Position numbers and translations under genes: made by a program. A stretch of DNA of 64,000 nucleotides, taken from assembly GCA_027531395.1 (NCBI GenBank), contig JAPZRO010000002.1, positions 62,001-126,000 on the forward strand, given 5' to 3'. The stretch's first letter is position 1; each line of letters opens with the position of its first letter. Below, piece after piece: positions 9,519 to 18,116 of the stretch. This DNA comes from Porphyrobacter sp. GTDB taxonomy: Bacteria > Pseudomonadota > Alphaproteobacteria > Sphingomonadales > Sphingomonadaceae. Under the pieces are notes generated by a model that searched no databases, was not told the DNA's origin, and saw only the letters and a list, made by a program, of their open reading frames with translations.

Positions 9519-10442
9519 ATGACTGACATGCCCACCAACGAAGAACTGCTCGCCAGCCTTGTCGCCCTGCTGACGGTCGAAAAGCGCGCCGCCGATGTCT
9601 TTGCCGGCCCGCCGCAAGCCGACGGGATCGGGCGGGTGTTCGGCGGGCAGGTGCTGGCGCAGGCGCTGCAGGCGGCGCAGGCCTCGGTCACCGATGGCAA
9701 GCGCGCCCATTCGCTCCATGCCTACTTCCTGCGCGGCGGGCGCGAGGGCACGCCGATCGAATACCGCATCGAACGCGATTTCGACGGACGCAGCTTCGCC
9801 AACCGCCGGGTGGTCGCGTCGCAGGAAGGCGAGGACGGGACGCCGGTGCCGATCCTCAACCTTACCGCCAGTTTCCAGCAGCCCGAAGAGGGCCTCGAAC
9901 ACAACGACTCGCCCATGCCGGATGTGCCCGGCCCCGACGATCTGCGCCCCGACATGGAGCTGCGCCGCGAACTCGCGGAAAAGTGGGGCGACAAGCTGGG
10001 CGAACAGCAGCGCCGCATGATGCTGCGCCCGCGCCCGATCGAGATGCGCACCATCGACCGGCTGCACTGGATGAGCCGCGAGCCCCGCCCGCCGCGCGCC
10101 CACACGTGGTTCCGGGTCTGCGCGCCGATCACGGGGGCGGCCGACACGCCTGCACTGCACCGCGCGATCATCACCTATGCCAGCGACTACACCCTGCTCG
10201 GCACCAGCGCGCTGCCGCATGGCTTGAGCTGGATGCGCGGCGAGCTGGTCGGTGCGAGCCTCGATCACGCGATCTGGTTCCACCGCGATGCGCGCGCCGA
10301 CGAATGGCTGCTCTACGCCACCGACGCCCCCTGGAGCGGCGGCGGGCGCGGGTTCAACCGCGGGCGCATCTTCAACCGCGCAGGCGAACTGGTCGCGAGC
10401 GTGGCCCAAGAGGGGATGATGCGGAAGAGGGTGAAGGGCTAA
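9519..10442 (+). CDS. tesB: Acyl-CoA thioesterase II (TesB)
   Basis: A 307-residue double-hotdog thioesterase hydrolysing medium/long-chain acyl-CoA. The N-terminal hotdog is seen in RVFGGQVLAQALQAA and HSLHAYFLRGG; the C-terminal one in YASDYTLLGT and LDHAIWFHRD. The catalytic triad known from E. coli (Asp, Thr, Gln) is represented by Asp223, Ser247 at the Thr position, and Gln297 in VAQEGMMR. A Thr-to-Ser change keeps a hydroxyl. It starts 22 bp after the JmjC-like gene and ends in a palindromic repeat element that may serve as terminator. Confidence 0.95.
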   Translation: MTDMPTNEELLASLVALLTVEKRAADVFAGPPQADGIGRVFGGQVLAQALQAAQASVTDGKRAHSLHAYFLRGGREGTPIEYRIERDFDGRSFANRRVVASQEGEDGTPVPILNLTASFQQPEEGLEHNDSPMPDVPGPDDLRPDMELRRELAEKWGDKLGEQQRRMMLRPRPIEMRTIDRLHWMSREPRPPRAHTWFRVCAPITGAADTPALHRAIITYASDYTLLGTSALPHGLSWMRGELVGASLDHAIWFHRDARADEWLLYATDAPWSGGGRGFNRGRIFNRAGELVASVAQEGMMRKRVKG

Positions 10443-10453
10443 GGTCCCTCCTT

Positions 10454-10553
10454 CGTCATTGCCAGGCGTGCAGCGACGCGGCAATCCATAGAAAGCCCTC
10501 GCCGCCAAAGCGACCGTCAGTCCATGGATTGCTTCGCTTCGCTCGCAATGACG
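10454..10553. repeat. Interspersed palindromic element (REP/MITE-like)
   Basis: The roughly 100-bp gap between convergent tesB and usp has imperfect terminal inverted repeats. The left end begins CGTCATTGCCAGGCG and continues to GGCAATCCAT; the right end read on the minus strand begins CGTCATTGCGAGCGAAGCG and continues to GCAATCCATGG. The CGTCATTGCGAGCGAAGC form is known to me as a recurring palindromic repeat in alphaproteobacterial genomes. Only one copy is in this window. It has no ORF and may act as a bidirectional terminator. Confidence 0.65.
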
Positions 10554-10556
10554 GGG

Positions 10557-11372
10557 CTAATGCGCCAGCAGGATCGGCATCTGCGGTTCGGTCAGCATCT
10601 TGCGGGTCACCCCGCCAAGCAGCAGTTCCGCCAGCCGCGAATGGCCATAGGCGCCCATCACCATCAGCCCGCATTCGCGCATCTGCGCGGCCGAGAACAG
10701 CGTGTCGGCAATCCCCGCCTCGCCCTTCTGCACCTCCACCACCTCGCAGGCGATGCCGTGGCGGCTGAGATATTGCGCCCCTTCGAGCGCGGGAAAATCG
10801 AAGCGCGGCTTGTCCTTGTCCTCGGCGACGCTCACCAGCCACACCTTGCGCGATGCTGCCAGCAGCGGCACGGCGGCGCGCAGGGCATGGGCGGCCTCGG
10901 ACGAGCCATTCCAAGCGACCATCACCGGCGCGGTGACATCGAGGCGGGGCTGGTCGCCCGGCACGACCAGCACCGGCACCGGAGCGTGCAACACCAGATC
11001 ACCCGCGATCGCGGAAGGCCCGCGCCCCCCTGCCCCTGCATCCGACGGGCCGACAATCACCAGATCGGCGAGCGGCGAATGCTCGAGCAGGCGCTGCGGC
11101 GCGATGCCGTAGACGAAGCGCCAGTCCCAGGCGACATCCTCGCCCGCCAGCCGCGCCTCGGTATCGGCGCGCAGCTTTTCGGCATTCTCCTTGATCACCG
11201 GCATCGCGGCGGCAATCGCCGAGCCGTAGAAATCGCCGGGCGCGAAGACCTCGTAGCTGATCGCCTGAAGGCAGGTGATGTGCCCGCCGCAGACCCGCGC
11301 GATATCCAGCGCCACCTGCAGCCGCGCGTTCATCGCCGCGTCGTGATCGATATGAAGCAGAATCGATTTCAT
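10557..11372 (-). CDS. Universal stress protein (tandem Usp fold)
   Basis: Start is ATG 11372 (MKSILLHID) with GGGAGAA upstream, giving 271 residues; the track ORF runs on into the divergent gene. Two Usp-type halves are visible. The first, from KSILLHIDHD, ends in the strand ADLVIVGPS. The second starts VTAPVMVAWNGSSEA and ends with the nucleotide-binding-like MGAYGHSRLAELLLGGVTRKML and the MPILLAH tail. Proteins of this type help cells survive stress and oxygen limitation. A good FNR/FixK-type box lies upstream, consistent with low-oxygen control. Confidence 0.92.
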   Translation of the reverse strand: MKSILLHIDHDAAMNARLQVALDIARVCGGHITCLQAISYEVFAPGDFYGSAIAAAMPVIKENAEKLRADTEARLAGEDVAWDWRFVYGIAPQRLLEHSPLADLVIVGPSDAGAGGRGPSAIAGDLVLHAPVPVLVVPGDQPRLDVTAPVMVAWNGSSEAAHALRAAVPLLAASRKVWLVSVAEDKDKPRFDFPALEGAQYLSRHGIACEVVEVQKGEAGIADTLFSAAQMRECGLMVMGAYGHSRLAELLLGGVTRKMLTEPQMPILLAH

Positions 11373-11397
11373 GACTGTTCTCCCACTGATGATGCAG

Positions 11398-11438
11398 AGA
11401 ATAGGCCCCAATTTTGGCCCCGCTTTGACCGGGGTCAA
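11398..11438 (-). promoter_or_regulatory. FNR/FixK-type box with matching -10 for the usp gene
   Basis: A perfect palindrome TTTGACC-GG-GGTCAAA at 11424-11439 contains TTGA-N6-TCAA (11425-11438), the Crp/Fnr (FixK/FnrL) family pattern. On the minus strand a -10-like TATTCT lies at 11403-11398. If transcription starts near 11391, the box is centred at about -40.5, the class II activator position. This fits positive control of usp by an oxygen-responsive FNR/FixK protein. It could also affect the divergent carotenoid oxygenase gene, whose start is about 75 bp away. Confidence 0.6.
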
Positions 11439-11505
11439 ATTTGCGCAAGGCCGCTTGCGCGCCGCCCGCTGCCGGTTCATCTTCCCGGCTTGAGGGAGAG
11501 GAACC

Positions 11506-13002
11506 ATGCAGATCACGCGCCACCCGCCGGTCAGGACCACGCTCGAACCGTCGAACCACCCCTATCTGACGGGGGCTTGGACGCCGCTGCATGAGGAAGT
11601 CGACGTCGCCGAGCTGCCGGTGATCGAAGGGGCTATCCCCGTGGACATCGACGGCATCTACCTGCGCAACACCGAAAACCAGGTACACCAGCCACTGGGT
11701 CGCCATCATCCCTTCGATGGCGATGCGATGATCCATCAGGTCAACATCAGCGGCGGCAAGGCGAGCTACCGCAACCGCTTCGTGCGCACCCACTGCTTCG
11801 AGGCCGAGCAGATTGCCGGCCAATCGCTGTGGGGCGGGCTGATGGACCCCTGGGGCACCTCGAAGCGCCCCGGCTTCGGCGCGCACGGGGGGCTCAAGGA
11901 CACCGGCAGCACCGACATTATCGTCCACGCGGGCACCGCCTATGCGACGCTCTACCAGTGCGGCGAGGCGTGGATGCTCGATCCCGTCACGCTGGGGAGC
12001 CGCGGCAAGGCGCCGTGGGTGCCGCTCGACGGCATCTCGGCCCACCCCAAGGTGGACGAGGACACCGGCGAGCTGATGTTCTTCAACTACTCGAAATACC
12101 CGCCTTTCATGCATTACGGGGTGGTCAACCGCGAAGGGCAGCTGGTGCATTACACGCCCATCCCGCTGCCGGGGCCGCGCCTGCCGCATGACATGGCGAT
12201 CACCAAGAACTGGTCGATCCTCAACGACATGCCGCTGTTCTGGGACGAGGAGCTGCTCGGGCGGAACATTCACGCGGCGCGGCTGCACGAGGGCATCCCC
12301 ACCCGCTTCGCCCTGATCCCGCGCCACGGCAGCGCGCAGGACATTCGCTGGTTCGAGGCCGCGCCGACTTACGTGCTGCACTGGACCAATGCCTGGGAAG
12401 AGGGCGATGAAGTCATCCTCGAAGGCTATCATCAGGCCAAGCCCATGCCCGATCCACTCGAGGAGATGGGCCGCTACAGCCACATGATGGCCTACGTGGA
12501 CGAACACTCGTTCCAGTCCCGCCTGCACCGCTGGCGCTTCAACCTGAAGACCGGCGAGACCCGCGAGGAGCGGCTGTGCGACAAGATCGTCGAATTCGGG
12601 ATGATCAACCCGGCTTACGCCATGCGCAAGAGCCGCTATGTGTGGTCGACCACCACCCGGCCCGGCTGGTTCCTGTTCAACGGCTATGTCCGGCACGACA
12701 CCGAGACGGGTGAGGAACAGGTCTACCGCCTGCCCGAGGGTGTCTATGCCAGCGAGAGCCCGATGATCCCGCGCAAGGGCGCGACTGCGGAGGATGATGG
12801 CTACCTCGTCACCTTCCTGATCGACGAGAACACCGGCACCTCGCAATGCGCGATCCTCGATGCTGCGGACGTGACCAAAGGCCCGATCTGCCGACTCGCG
12901 CTGCCGCACAAGATCTGCTCGGGGACGCACTCGGTGTGGGTCGAGCATGATCAGCTGCGCAAGGATGCCGCCTTCCACGCGCGCCGTTTCGCTGTGGTGT
13001 AA
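11506..13002 (+). CDS. Carotenoid oxygenase family protein
   Basis: A 498-residue seven-bladed propeller dioxygenase of the carotenoid cleavage/lignostilbene dioxygenase family; it cleaves C=C bonds using Fe(II). All four iron-binding histidines can be placed: His180 (AHPKVD), His228 (LPHDMAITKN), His292 (VLHWTNAWEE) and His475 (SGTHSVWVEH). The early DIDGIYLRNTENQ and HPFDGDAMIH blocks are also typical. A strong ribosome site (GAGGGAGAGG) fixes the ATG. No signal peptide. Substrate could be an apocarotenoid or a stilbene; sequence does not decide. Divergent from usp. Confidence 0.92.
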   Translation: MQITRHPPVRTTLEPSNHPYLTGAWTPLHEEVDVAELPVIEGAIPVDIDGIYLRNTENQVHQPLGRHHPFDGDAMIHQVNISGGKASYRNRFVRTHCFEAEQIAGQSLWGGLMDPWGTSKRPGFGAHGGLKDTGSTDIIVHAGTAYATLYQCGEAWMLDPVTLGSRGKAPWVPLDGISAHPKVDEDTGELMFFNYSKYPPFMHYGVVNREGQLVHYTPIPLPGPRLPHDMAITKNWSILNDMPLFWDEELLGRNIHAARLHEGIPTRFALIPRHGSAQDIRWFEAAPTYVLHWTNAWEEGDEVILEGYHQAKPMPDPLEEMGRYSHMMAYVDEHSFQSRLHRWRFNLKTGETREERLCDKIVEFGMINPAYAMRKSRYVWSTTTRPGWFLFNGYVRHDTETGEEQVYRLPEGVYASESPMIPRKGATAEDDGYLVTFLIDENTGTSQCAILDAADVTKGPICRLALPHKICSGTHSVWVEHDQLRKDAAFHARRFAVV

Positions 13003-13024
13003 GGCCCCGGCCCGGGGCTTTCAT
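13001..13024 (+). terminator. Possible terminator after the carotenoid oxygenase gene
   Basis: The sequence AAGGCCCCGGCCCGGGGCTTT, beginning in the stop codon, can form a stem of about eight pairs (one G-U) with a 5-nt loop, followed by TTTC. Short T-tract, so moderate support. Confidence 0.5.
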
Positions 13025-13130
13025 CCATGACACCGGTCGAGGCGCCTCGCCCGCTCGTCGCCCGCACGCTTGCGCAAGTATGGTTACCGGCCTAGCGCCC
13101 CGCGATTGATCCGATCCCGGGGGAATCCGC

Positions 13131-14951
13131 ATGAAACTTCGCCTTGTCCTTGCCGCGTCGAGCGCGCTGCTGCTTGCCACCACGCCCGCTCTGGCCGAAA
13201 GCGCGCCGCAGGCGGCCGCGACCACCGCCACCGCCCAGACCGAGCACGACAAGCTCTTCGCGCTGTTCGACGATGCCGACGCGCGCGAACTGGCGCTCAA
13301 CCCGCTCAATCGCCTGTTCCGCGGCGAGGACGAGGGTGCCGACCGGCTCGGCGATTTCCTGACCGATTCCGCCTTCCTCGCCGCGCGCACCGACACCCAG
13401 CTCAATCTTGCGCTGCTCGCCCAGATCGATCGCAACAAGCTCTCGCCCACCGACCAGCTTGCCTATGACGTGTTCAAATATACCGAGGAACAGGCGCTCA
13501 AGGGCGCGAGCGACCGCATCCGCGCGCTGACCGAGGTGCGCCCGCTCAACCACTTCTTCGGGCTGCACACCTTCTATCCCACCTTCGCCGGCGGCAAGGG
13601 CGTGGCGCCGTTCAAGACCCTCGCCAATTACGAGGACAACCTGTCGCGGCACGACGACTACATCACCTTCGTCGACCGGGCGATCGGCAAGTTCCGCGAG
13701 GGCATGGCGAGCGGCGTGGTCGAAACGAAGCTCACGGTCGAGATCATGGTAACCCAGCTCGACACCCAGCTGGCGATCCCGCTGGCGGATTCGCAGTTCA
13801 TGGCGCCGACCAAGGAATACCCCGAAGGGATCAGCGAGGCCGACAAGGCGCGGCTGACGGCGGCCTACGAGGCCAAGACCCGCGAAATCTACGCCGCCAA
13901 CACCGCCTTGCGCGACTTCCTCAAGAACGAATATCTCCCCGCCGCGCGCGACAGCATCGGCCTTTCCCAGATGAAGGGCGGCGCGGAGCTCTACGCCCAG
14001 CTGGTCGAGGAATCGACCACCCTGCCGCTCGATCCCGAAACCATCCACCAGCTCGGCCTGAGCGAAGTGGCGCGGATCAAGGCGGAGCTGGAGAAGCTCA
14101 AGAAGGAAGTGAAGTTCAAGGGCACGCTGACCGAGTTCTTCGACTATGTCCGCACCGATCCCAAGTTCCAGCCCAAGACCCGCGAGGCGCTGACGCAGGA
14201 CTATTACCGGATCGGGCGCGAGGTCGATGCCAAGATCGGCGACTTCTTCTCGCTGCTGCCCAAGTCGCCGCTCGAAATCCGCCCCTACGATCCTTCGACC
14301 GAGCAGTTCGAGGCGGGCGGTTCCTACCAGTCGGGCTCGCCCGACGGCTCGCGCCCGGGCGTGTTCTACTTCAACGCCTATGACCTGCCGAGCCGTCTGA
14401 CGCCGGGCAATGTCACGCTCTACCTCCACGAAGGCGCGCCCGGGCACCATTTCCAGATCAGCCTCGCGCAGGAGAACGAGGCCCTGCCCGCCTTCATGCG
14501 CTTTGGCGGCACCACCGCCTTTGTCGAAGGCTGGGCGCTCTATGCCGAGACGCTGGGCAACGAGATGGGCTTCTACAAGGACCCGTGGAACCGTTACGGC
14601 ACGCTGCAGGACGAACAGCTGCGCGCGATGCGGCTGGTGGTCGATACCGGCATCCACGCCAAGGGCTGGACCCGCGATCAGGCGATCGCCTTCATGATGG
14701 AGAACTCCGGCATGACCCGCACCGAAGTGGTGGCCGAGGTCGATCGCTACATCGCCATTCCCTCGCAGGCGCTGGCCTACAAGATCGGGGCGCTCAAGAT
14801 CCAGGAACTGCGCAAGCGGGCCGAAACGAAGCTTGGGGCGCGGTTCGACATCAAGGCGTTCCATGCCCAGGTGCTCGACACCGGCGGGCTGCCGCTGACG
14901 ATCCTCGAGCAGAAGATCGATCGCTGGATCGCGGCCGAAGCCGCACGCTGA
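13131..14951 (+). CDS. Secreted DUF885 metallohydrolase-like protein
   Basis: A 606-residue protein with an N-terminal Sec signal peptide (MKLRLVLAASSALLLATTPALA, cleavage after ALA), so it acts in the periplasm or outer envelope. The rest is the DUF885 family. The signature LYLHEGAPGHHFQ gives a HExxxHH-like zinc site, with FVEGWALYAE supplying a further Glu about 50 residues on, much as in gluzincin peptidases. The C-terminal YIAIPSQALAYKIG block is also family-specific. Proteolytic or peptidase-like activity is likely by fold but not proven. Single gene with its own leader. Confidence 0.9.
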   Translation: MKLRLVLAASSALLLATTPALAESAPQAAATTATAQTEHDKLFALFDDADARELALNPLNRLFRGEDEGADRLGDFLTDSAFLAARTDTQLNLALLAQIDRNKLSPTDQLAYDVFKYTEEQALKGASDRIRALTEVRPLNHFFGLHTFYPTFAGGKGVAPFKTLANYEDNLSRHDDYITFVDRAIGKFREGMASGVVETKLTVEIMVTQLDTQLAIPLADSQFMAPTKEYPEGISEADKARLTAAYEAKTREIYAANTALRDFLKNEYLPAARDSIGLSQMKGGAELYAQLVEESTTLPLDPETIHQLGLSEVARIKAELEKLKKEVKFKGTLTEFFDYVRTDPKFQPKTREALTQDYYRIGREVDAKIGDFFSLLPKSPLEIRPYDPSTEQFEAGGSYQSGSPDGSRPGVFYFNAYDLPSRLTPGNVTLYLHEGAPGHHFQISLAQENEALPAFMRFGGTTAFVEGWALYAETLGNEMGFYKDPWNRYGTLQDEQLRAMRLVVDTGIHAKGWTRDQAIAFMMENSGMTRTEVVAEVDRYIAIPSQALAYKIGALKIQELRKRAETKLGARFDIKAFHAQVLDTGGLPLTILEQKIDRWIAAEAAR

Positions 14952-15001
14952 TTTGTCCACTTCGAGCCGGGTCCGCGACTCGGCTCACCGCATACCTTGC
15001 T

Positions 15002-15028
15002 CCGGCTGCCTGCTCCTGTGGCAGCCGG
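15002..15028 (+). other. Perfect hairpin between the DUF885 and OmpA-family genes
   Basis: CCGGCTGCC at 15002-15010 pairs perfectly with GGCAGCCGG at 15020-15028 around a 9-nt loop. There is no T-tract, so this could be a Rho-assisted 3' end or a leader structure for the OmpA-family gene. A second small dyad (GAGCCG/CGGCTC) lies about 20 bp upstream. Confidence 0.4.
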
Positions 15029-15141
15029 GGCTTGCGTGTTCATCCGGCAGCAAGGATGGGATGAACACCGCTGCGCGTGCAACACGCCAATAAGGGCCGA
15101 ACCGCAAGGGATCGCCGGTCCAAACACAGGAGAATACCACG

Positions 15142-16056
15142 ATGATGACCCCTGCCCGCACCTCCGGCCTCCGACGCGCCCCGCTCGCGCTCGCGCTGCT
15201 GGCCGGTCTCGCCGCCCTGCCTGCCGCGCACGGGCTTTCGGCCCAGAACAGCGAAGGCGGCGAAGTGCTGACCACGGTCTACGGCAACCTGCCGACCATG
15301 GCGGAAATGAACGAAGGCCCGCGGATCGAGGGCATCATCTCGGCGCGGCAAGGCCAGCGCCTGCAGGTGACCAGCGAAGACGGCACCAGCACCATCCTCA
15401 CGCTTCACCCCGATACCGAAATCCGCACCCGCGGCGGCTTCCTCGGGATCGGCAACAAGACCTTCGACCAGAGCGCGCTGATGAACGGCCTGCCGGTCAA
15501 GGTCCGCACCCGCCAGTATGGCGACGGGCTGGTGGCGAGCGAAGTGCGCTTCACCAGCGATGATCGTCTGATCGCGGCGATGATCCGCGGCGGCACCGCG
15601 CAGAAGTTCGCCGAGCAGGGCGCGGCGATCCAGCAGAACGCCGCCGCCACCGAAGCCCTGCGCGGGCGCCTCGGCGATATCGACAAATACAACCTCAAGA
15701 GCACCACCAACGTCTATTTCGAAATCGGCAAGGCGGTGCTCTCGCCCGGTGCCAAGGCGGAGCTCTGCGCGGCAGCGCAGGCCGCCAGCGCCAACGAGAA
15801 TTCGCTGATGCTGGTGCTCGGCTACACCGATTCCACCGGCTCGCCCGAGGTCAATCAGGCGCTGTCGGAAAAGCGTGCCGCGGCGGTGGTCAATCACTTG
15901 CAGCAGGTGTGCAAGTGGAAGCCCTACCGGATGCTGACGCCGACCGGCATGGCGACCGCCGATCCGGCGGCCGACAACACCACTGCCGCCGGGCGTGCGC
16001 AGAATCGCCGCGTTTCGGTCAATGTGCTGGTGAGCAAGGCGCTCGACACGCAGTAA
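15142..16056 (+). CDS. OmpA-family protein with N-terminal DUF5666-like beta domain
   Basis: A 304-residue exported protein: signal peptide ending AAHG/LSA, then a small beta-rich domain (IEGIISARQGQRLQVTSEDG and LTLHPDTEIRTRG) resembling DUF5666/OB-like repeats. A C-terminal OmpA peptidoglycan-binding domain spans about residues 190-300 (VYFEIGKAVLSPGAKAEL, GYTDSTGSPEVNQALSEKRA, AGRAQNRRVSV). There is no membrane barrel, so it is probably a periplasmic protein tethered to peptidoglycan. Role of the N-terminal domain is unknown. Confidence 0.9.
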   Translation: MMTPARTSGLRRAPLALALLAGLAALPAAHGLSAQNSEGGEVLTTVYGNLPTMAEMNEGPRIEGIISARQGQRLQVTSEDGTSTILTLHPDTEIRTRGGFLGIGNKTFDQSALMNGLPVKVRTRQYGDGLVASEVRFTSDDRLIAAMIRGGTAQKFAEQGAAIQQNAAATEALRGRLGDIDKYNLKSTTNVYFEIGKAVLSPGAKAELCAAAQAASANENSLMLVLGYTDSTGSPEVNQALSEKRAAAVVNHLQQVCKWKPYRMLTPTGMATADPAADNTTAAGRAQNRRVSVNVLVSKALDTQ

Positions 16057-16060
16057 GGCA

Positions 16061-16089
16061 AAACGGGGCGCTGCCTCCCGCGGCGCCCC
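16061..16089 (-). terminator. Hairpin between convergent ompA-family gene and uvrC
   Basis: GGGGCGCTGC at 16065-16074 pairs with GCGGCGCCCC at 16080-16089 (one G-U pair) around a 5-nt loop. Read on the minus strand the stem is followed by GTTTTGCC, so it fits best as the uvrC terminator. Confidence 0.6.
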
Positions 16090-18051
16090 TCACCCGCCCG
16101 CGTGATAGAAATCATAGACCTTGCGCGCGACCGTGGCGCTGACGCCGGGCGCGCGCTGGAGGTCTTCGAGCGCCGCCGCGCGGACCTTCGAGGCCGTGCC
16201 GAAATGCAGCAGCAGCGCACGCTTGCGGGCCGGACCGATGCCGGGAATCTCGTCGAGCGGGCTCGCGGTGATCGCCTTGGAGCGCTTGGCCCGGTGCGCG
16301 CCGATGACATAGCGGTGCACCTCGTCGCGCAGGTTCTGAAGGTGGAACAATAGCGGCGAATTCACCGGCAGCAGCTTCTCGCGCCCGTCGGGGAAGTGGA
16401 ACACCTCGCGCCCTTCGCGCCCGTGATGCGGCCCCTTGGCGATGCCGATCACCGCGATCTCGTCGGCGATCCCGATTTCTTCCAGCACGCTCATCACGCT
16501 GGAGAGCTGGCCCTTGCCGCCATCGATCAGGATCAGGTCGGGGAGCACGGTCTCGTGACCGCCGGGCTTGGCCTCGGGATTCTCCTCGCCTTCCGCGAAG
16601 TTGCGGAACCGCCGTGCCATGACCTCGCGCATCATCGCGAAGTCGTCGTTCGATTGCGCCTCGCGGATGTTGAACTTGCGATACTGGCCCTTCTCGAAGC
16701 CCTCCGGCCCGGCGACGATCATCGCGCCCACCGCCTTGGCGCCCTGGATATGGCTGTTGTCATAGACCTCGATCCGCTGCGGGGGCGCGTCGAGTTCGAG
16801 AAACTCCGCCAGCTCGCGGTTCAATTTGGCCTTGGTGCCGGTCTCCGCCAGCCGCCGCTCCAGCGCCTCGACCGCGTTGCGCTGCGCCTGCGCCATCAGC
16901 TTGCGCCGGTCGCCGCGCTCGGGGATCGAAAGCCGCACCTTGCGTCCCGCCAGCTCGGAGAGCGCGGCTTCAATCAGCTCGCTTTCGGGCAATTCGCGAT
17001 CGACCAGAATGGTCGGCGGAGGGGGCACTTCCTCGTAGAATTGCAGCATGACGTCGGCGAGCACCTGCGCCTCGTCGACATCCGCCGTATGGCGCGGGAA
17101 CAGCGCGCGGTGGCCCCAGTTCTGCCCCCCGCGGATAAAGAAGGACTGGACGCTCATCTGCCCGTTCTTGGCGGCGAGCGCGAAGACATCGGCATCGCCG
17201 AGCCCCTGCGCATTGATCGCCTGTGACCCCTGAATGAAGGTCGCCGCGCGCAGCCGGTCGCGCAGCATCGCGGCGGTCTCGAAGTCGAGGTTCTCCGCGG
17301 CGTCGGCCATCTGCCGCTCGAGATCGGCCTGCACCGCGCCCGATTTGCCTGAGAGGAAATCCTTCGCCTGCCGCACCAGCGCGTCATACCCCGCCTCGTC
17401 AATCCGCCCTACGCAGGGCGCCGAGCAGCGCTTGATCTGGTAGAGCAGGCAGGGCCGGTCGCGGTTGTTGAAGAAACTGTCGGTGCAGGATCGCAGCAGG
17501 AACAGCTTTTGCAGCGCGTTGAGGGTGGTGTTGACGCTCCCCGCGCTTGCAAACGGGCCGTAGTAATTACCCTTCGCCCGCCGCGCGCCGCGATGCTTCT
17601 GGATGCGCGGGTAGGCGTGATCGGCGCGCAGCAGGATGAAGGGGAAGCTCTTGTCGTCGCGCAGCAGCACGTTGAAAGGCGGACGGAAGCGCTTGATCAG
17701 CTGCGCTTCGAGCAGCAGCGCCTCGGCCTCGGAATTGGTGGTGATGATCTCCATGCTGCGGGTCTGGCTGACCATGCGCTGGAGCCGACCCGAGAGCTGG
17801 GCAATCTGGGTGTAGTTCGCCACCCGCGCCTTCAACGAGCGCGCCTTGCCGACATAGAGTACTTCGCCCCGCGCATCGAGCATCCGGTAGACGCCCGGCA
17901 CCGGCTTGAGCACCTTCACAGTCTCGCGGATCGCCTGCACCCCGCCCTCGAGATCGGGCTGGGCCGATGCGACCGTATAGGCGGCGCGCTCCTCGTTGAA
18001 GCGTTCCGCACCGCGGGGGTCGTGGGGAGTGCCAGCGGGGGTTCGGACCAT
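16090..18051 (-). CDS. uvrC: Excinuclease ABC subunit C (UvrC)
   Basis: Nuclease subunit of nucleotide excision repair, making the 3' and 5' incisions. Domains in order: GIY-YIG nuclease (PGVYRMLDARGEVLYVGKA), a Cys-containing region, a UVR motif binding UvrB (AENLDFETAAMLRDRLRAA), an RNase H-like nuclease (IEVYDNSHIQGAKAVGAMIV, LILIDGGKGQL), and C-terminal tandem HhH (LDEIPGIGPARKRALLLHF, LQRAPGVSATVARKV). The track begins at a TTG (18087); the ATG at 18051 is preferred here, giving 653 residues, but neither has a strong ribosome site. Divergent from the flavoprotein gene. Confidence 0.95.
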   Translation of the reverse strand: MVRTPAGTPHDPRGAERFNEERAAYTVASAQPDLEGGVQAIRETVKVLKPVPGVYRMLDARGEVLYVGKARSLKARVANYTQIAQLSGRLQRMVSQTRSMEIITTNSEAEALLLEAQLIKRFRPPFNVLLRDDKSFPFILLRADHAYPRIQKHRGARRAKGNYYGPFASAGSVNTTLNALQKLFLLRSCTDSFFNNRDRPCLLYQIKRCSAPCVGRIDEAGYDALVRQAKDFLSGKSGAVQADLERQMADAAENLDFETAAMLRDRLRAATFIQGSQAINAQGLGDADVFALAAKNGQMSVQSFFIRGGQNWGHRALFPRHTADVDEAQVLADVMLQFYEEVPPPPTILVDRELPESELIEAALSELAGRKVRLSIPERGDRRKLMAQAQRNAVEALERRLAETGTKAKLNRELAEFLELDAPPQRIEVYDNSHIQGAKAVGAMIVAGPEGFEKGQYRKFNIREAQSNDDFAMMREVMARRFRNFAEGEENPEAKPGGHETVLPDLILIDGGKGQLSSVMSVLEEIGIADEIAVIGIAKGPHHGREGREVFHFPDGREKLLPVNSPLLFHLQNLRDEVHRYVIGAHRAKRSKAITASPLDEIPGIGPARKRALLLHFGTASKVRAAALEDLQRAPGVSATVARKVYDFYHAGG

Positions 18052-18116
18052 GGGGTGCAGATAGGGACGAGAGGGGGCGATTGGCAATTGCCCTGCGTGT
18101 CCCTATCGGCAGGTTC

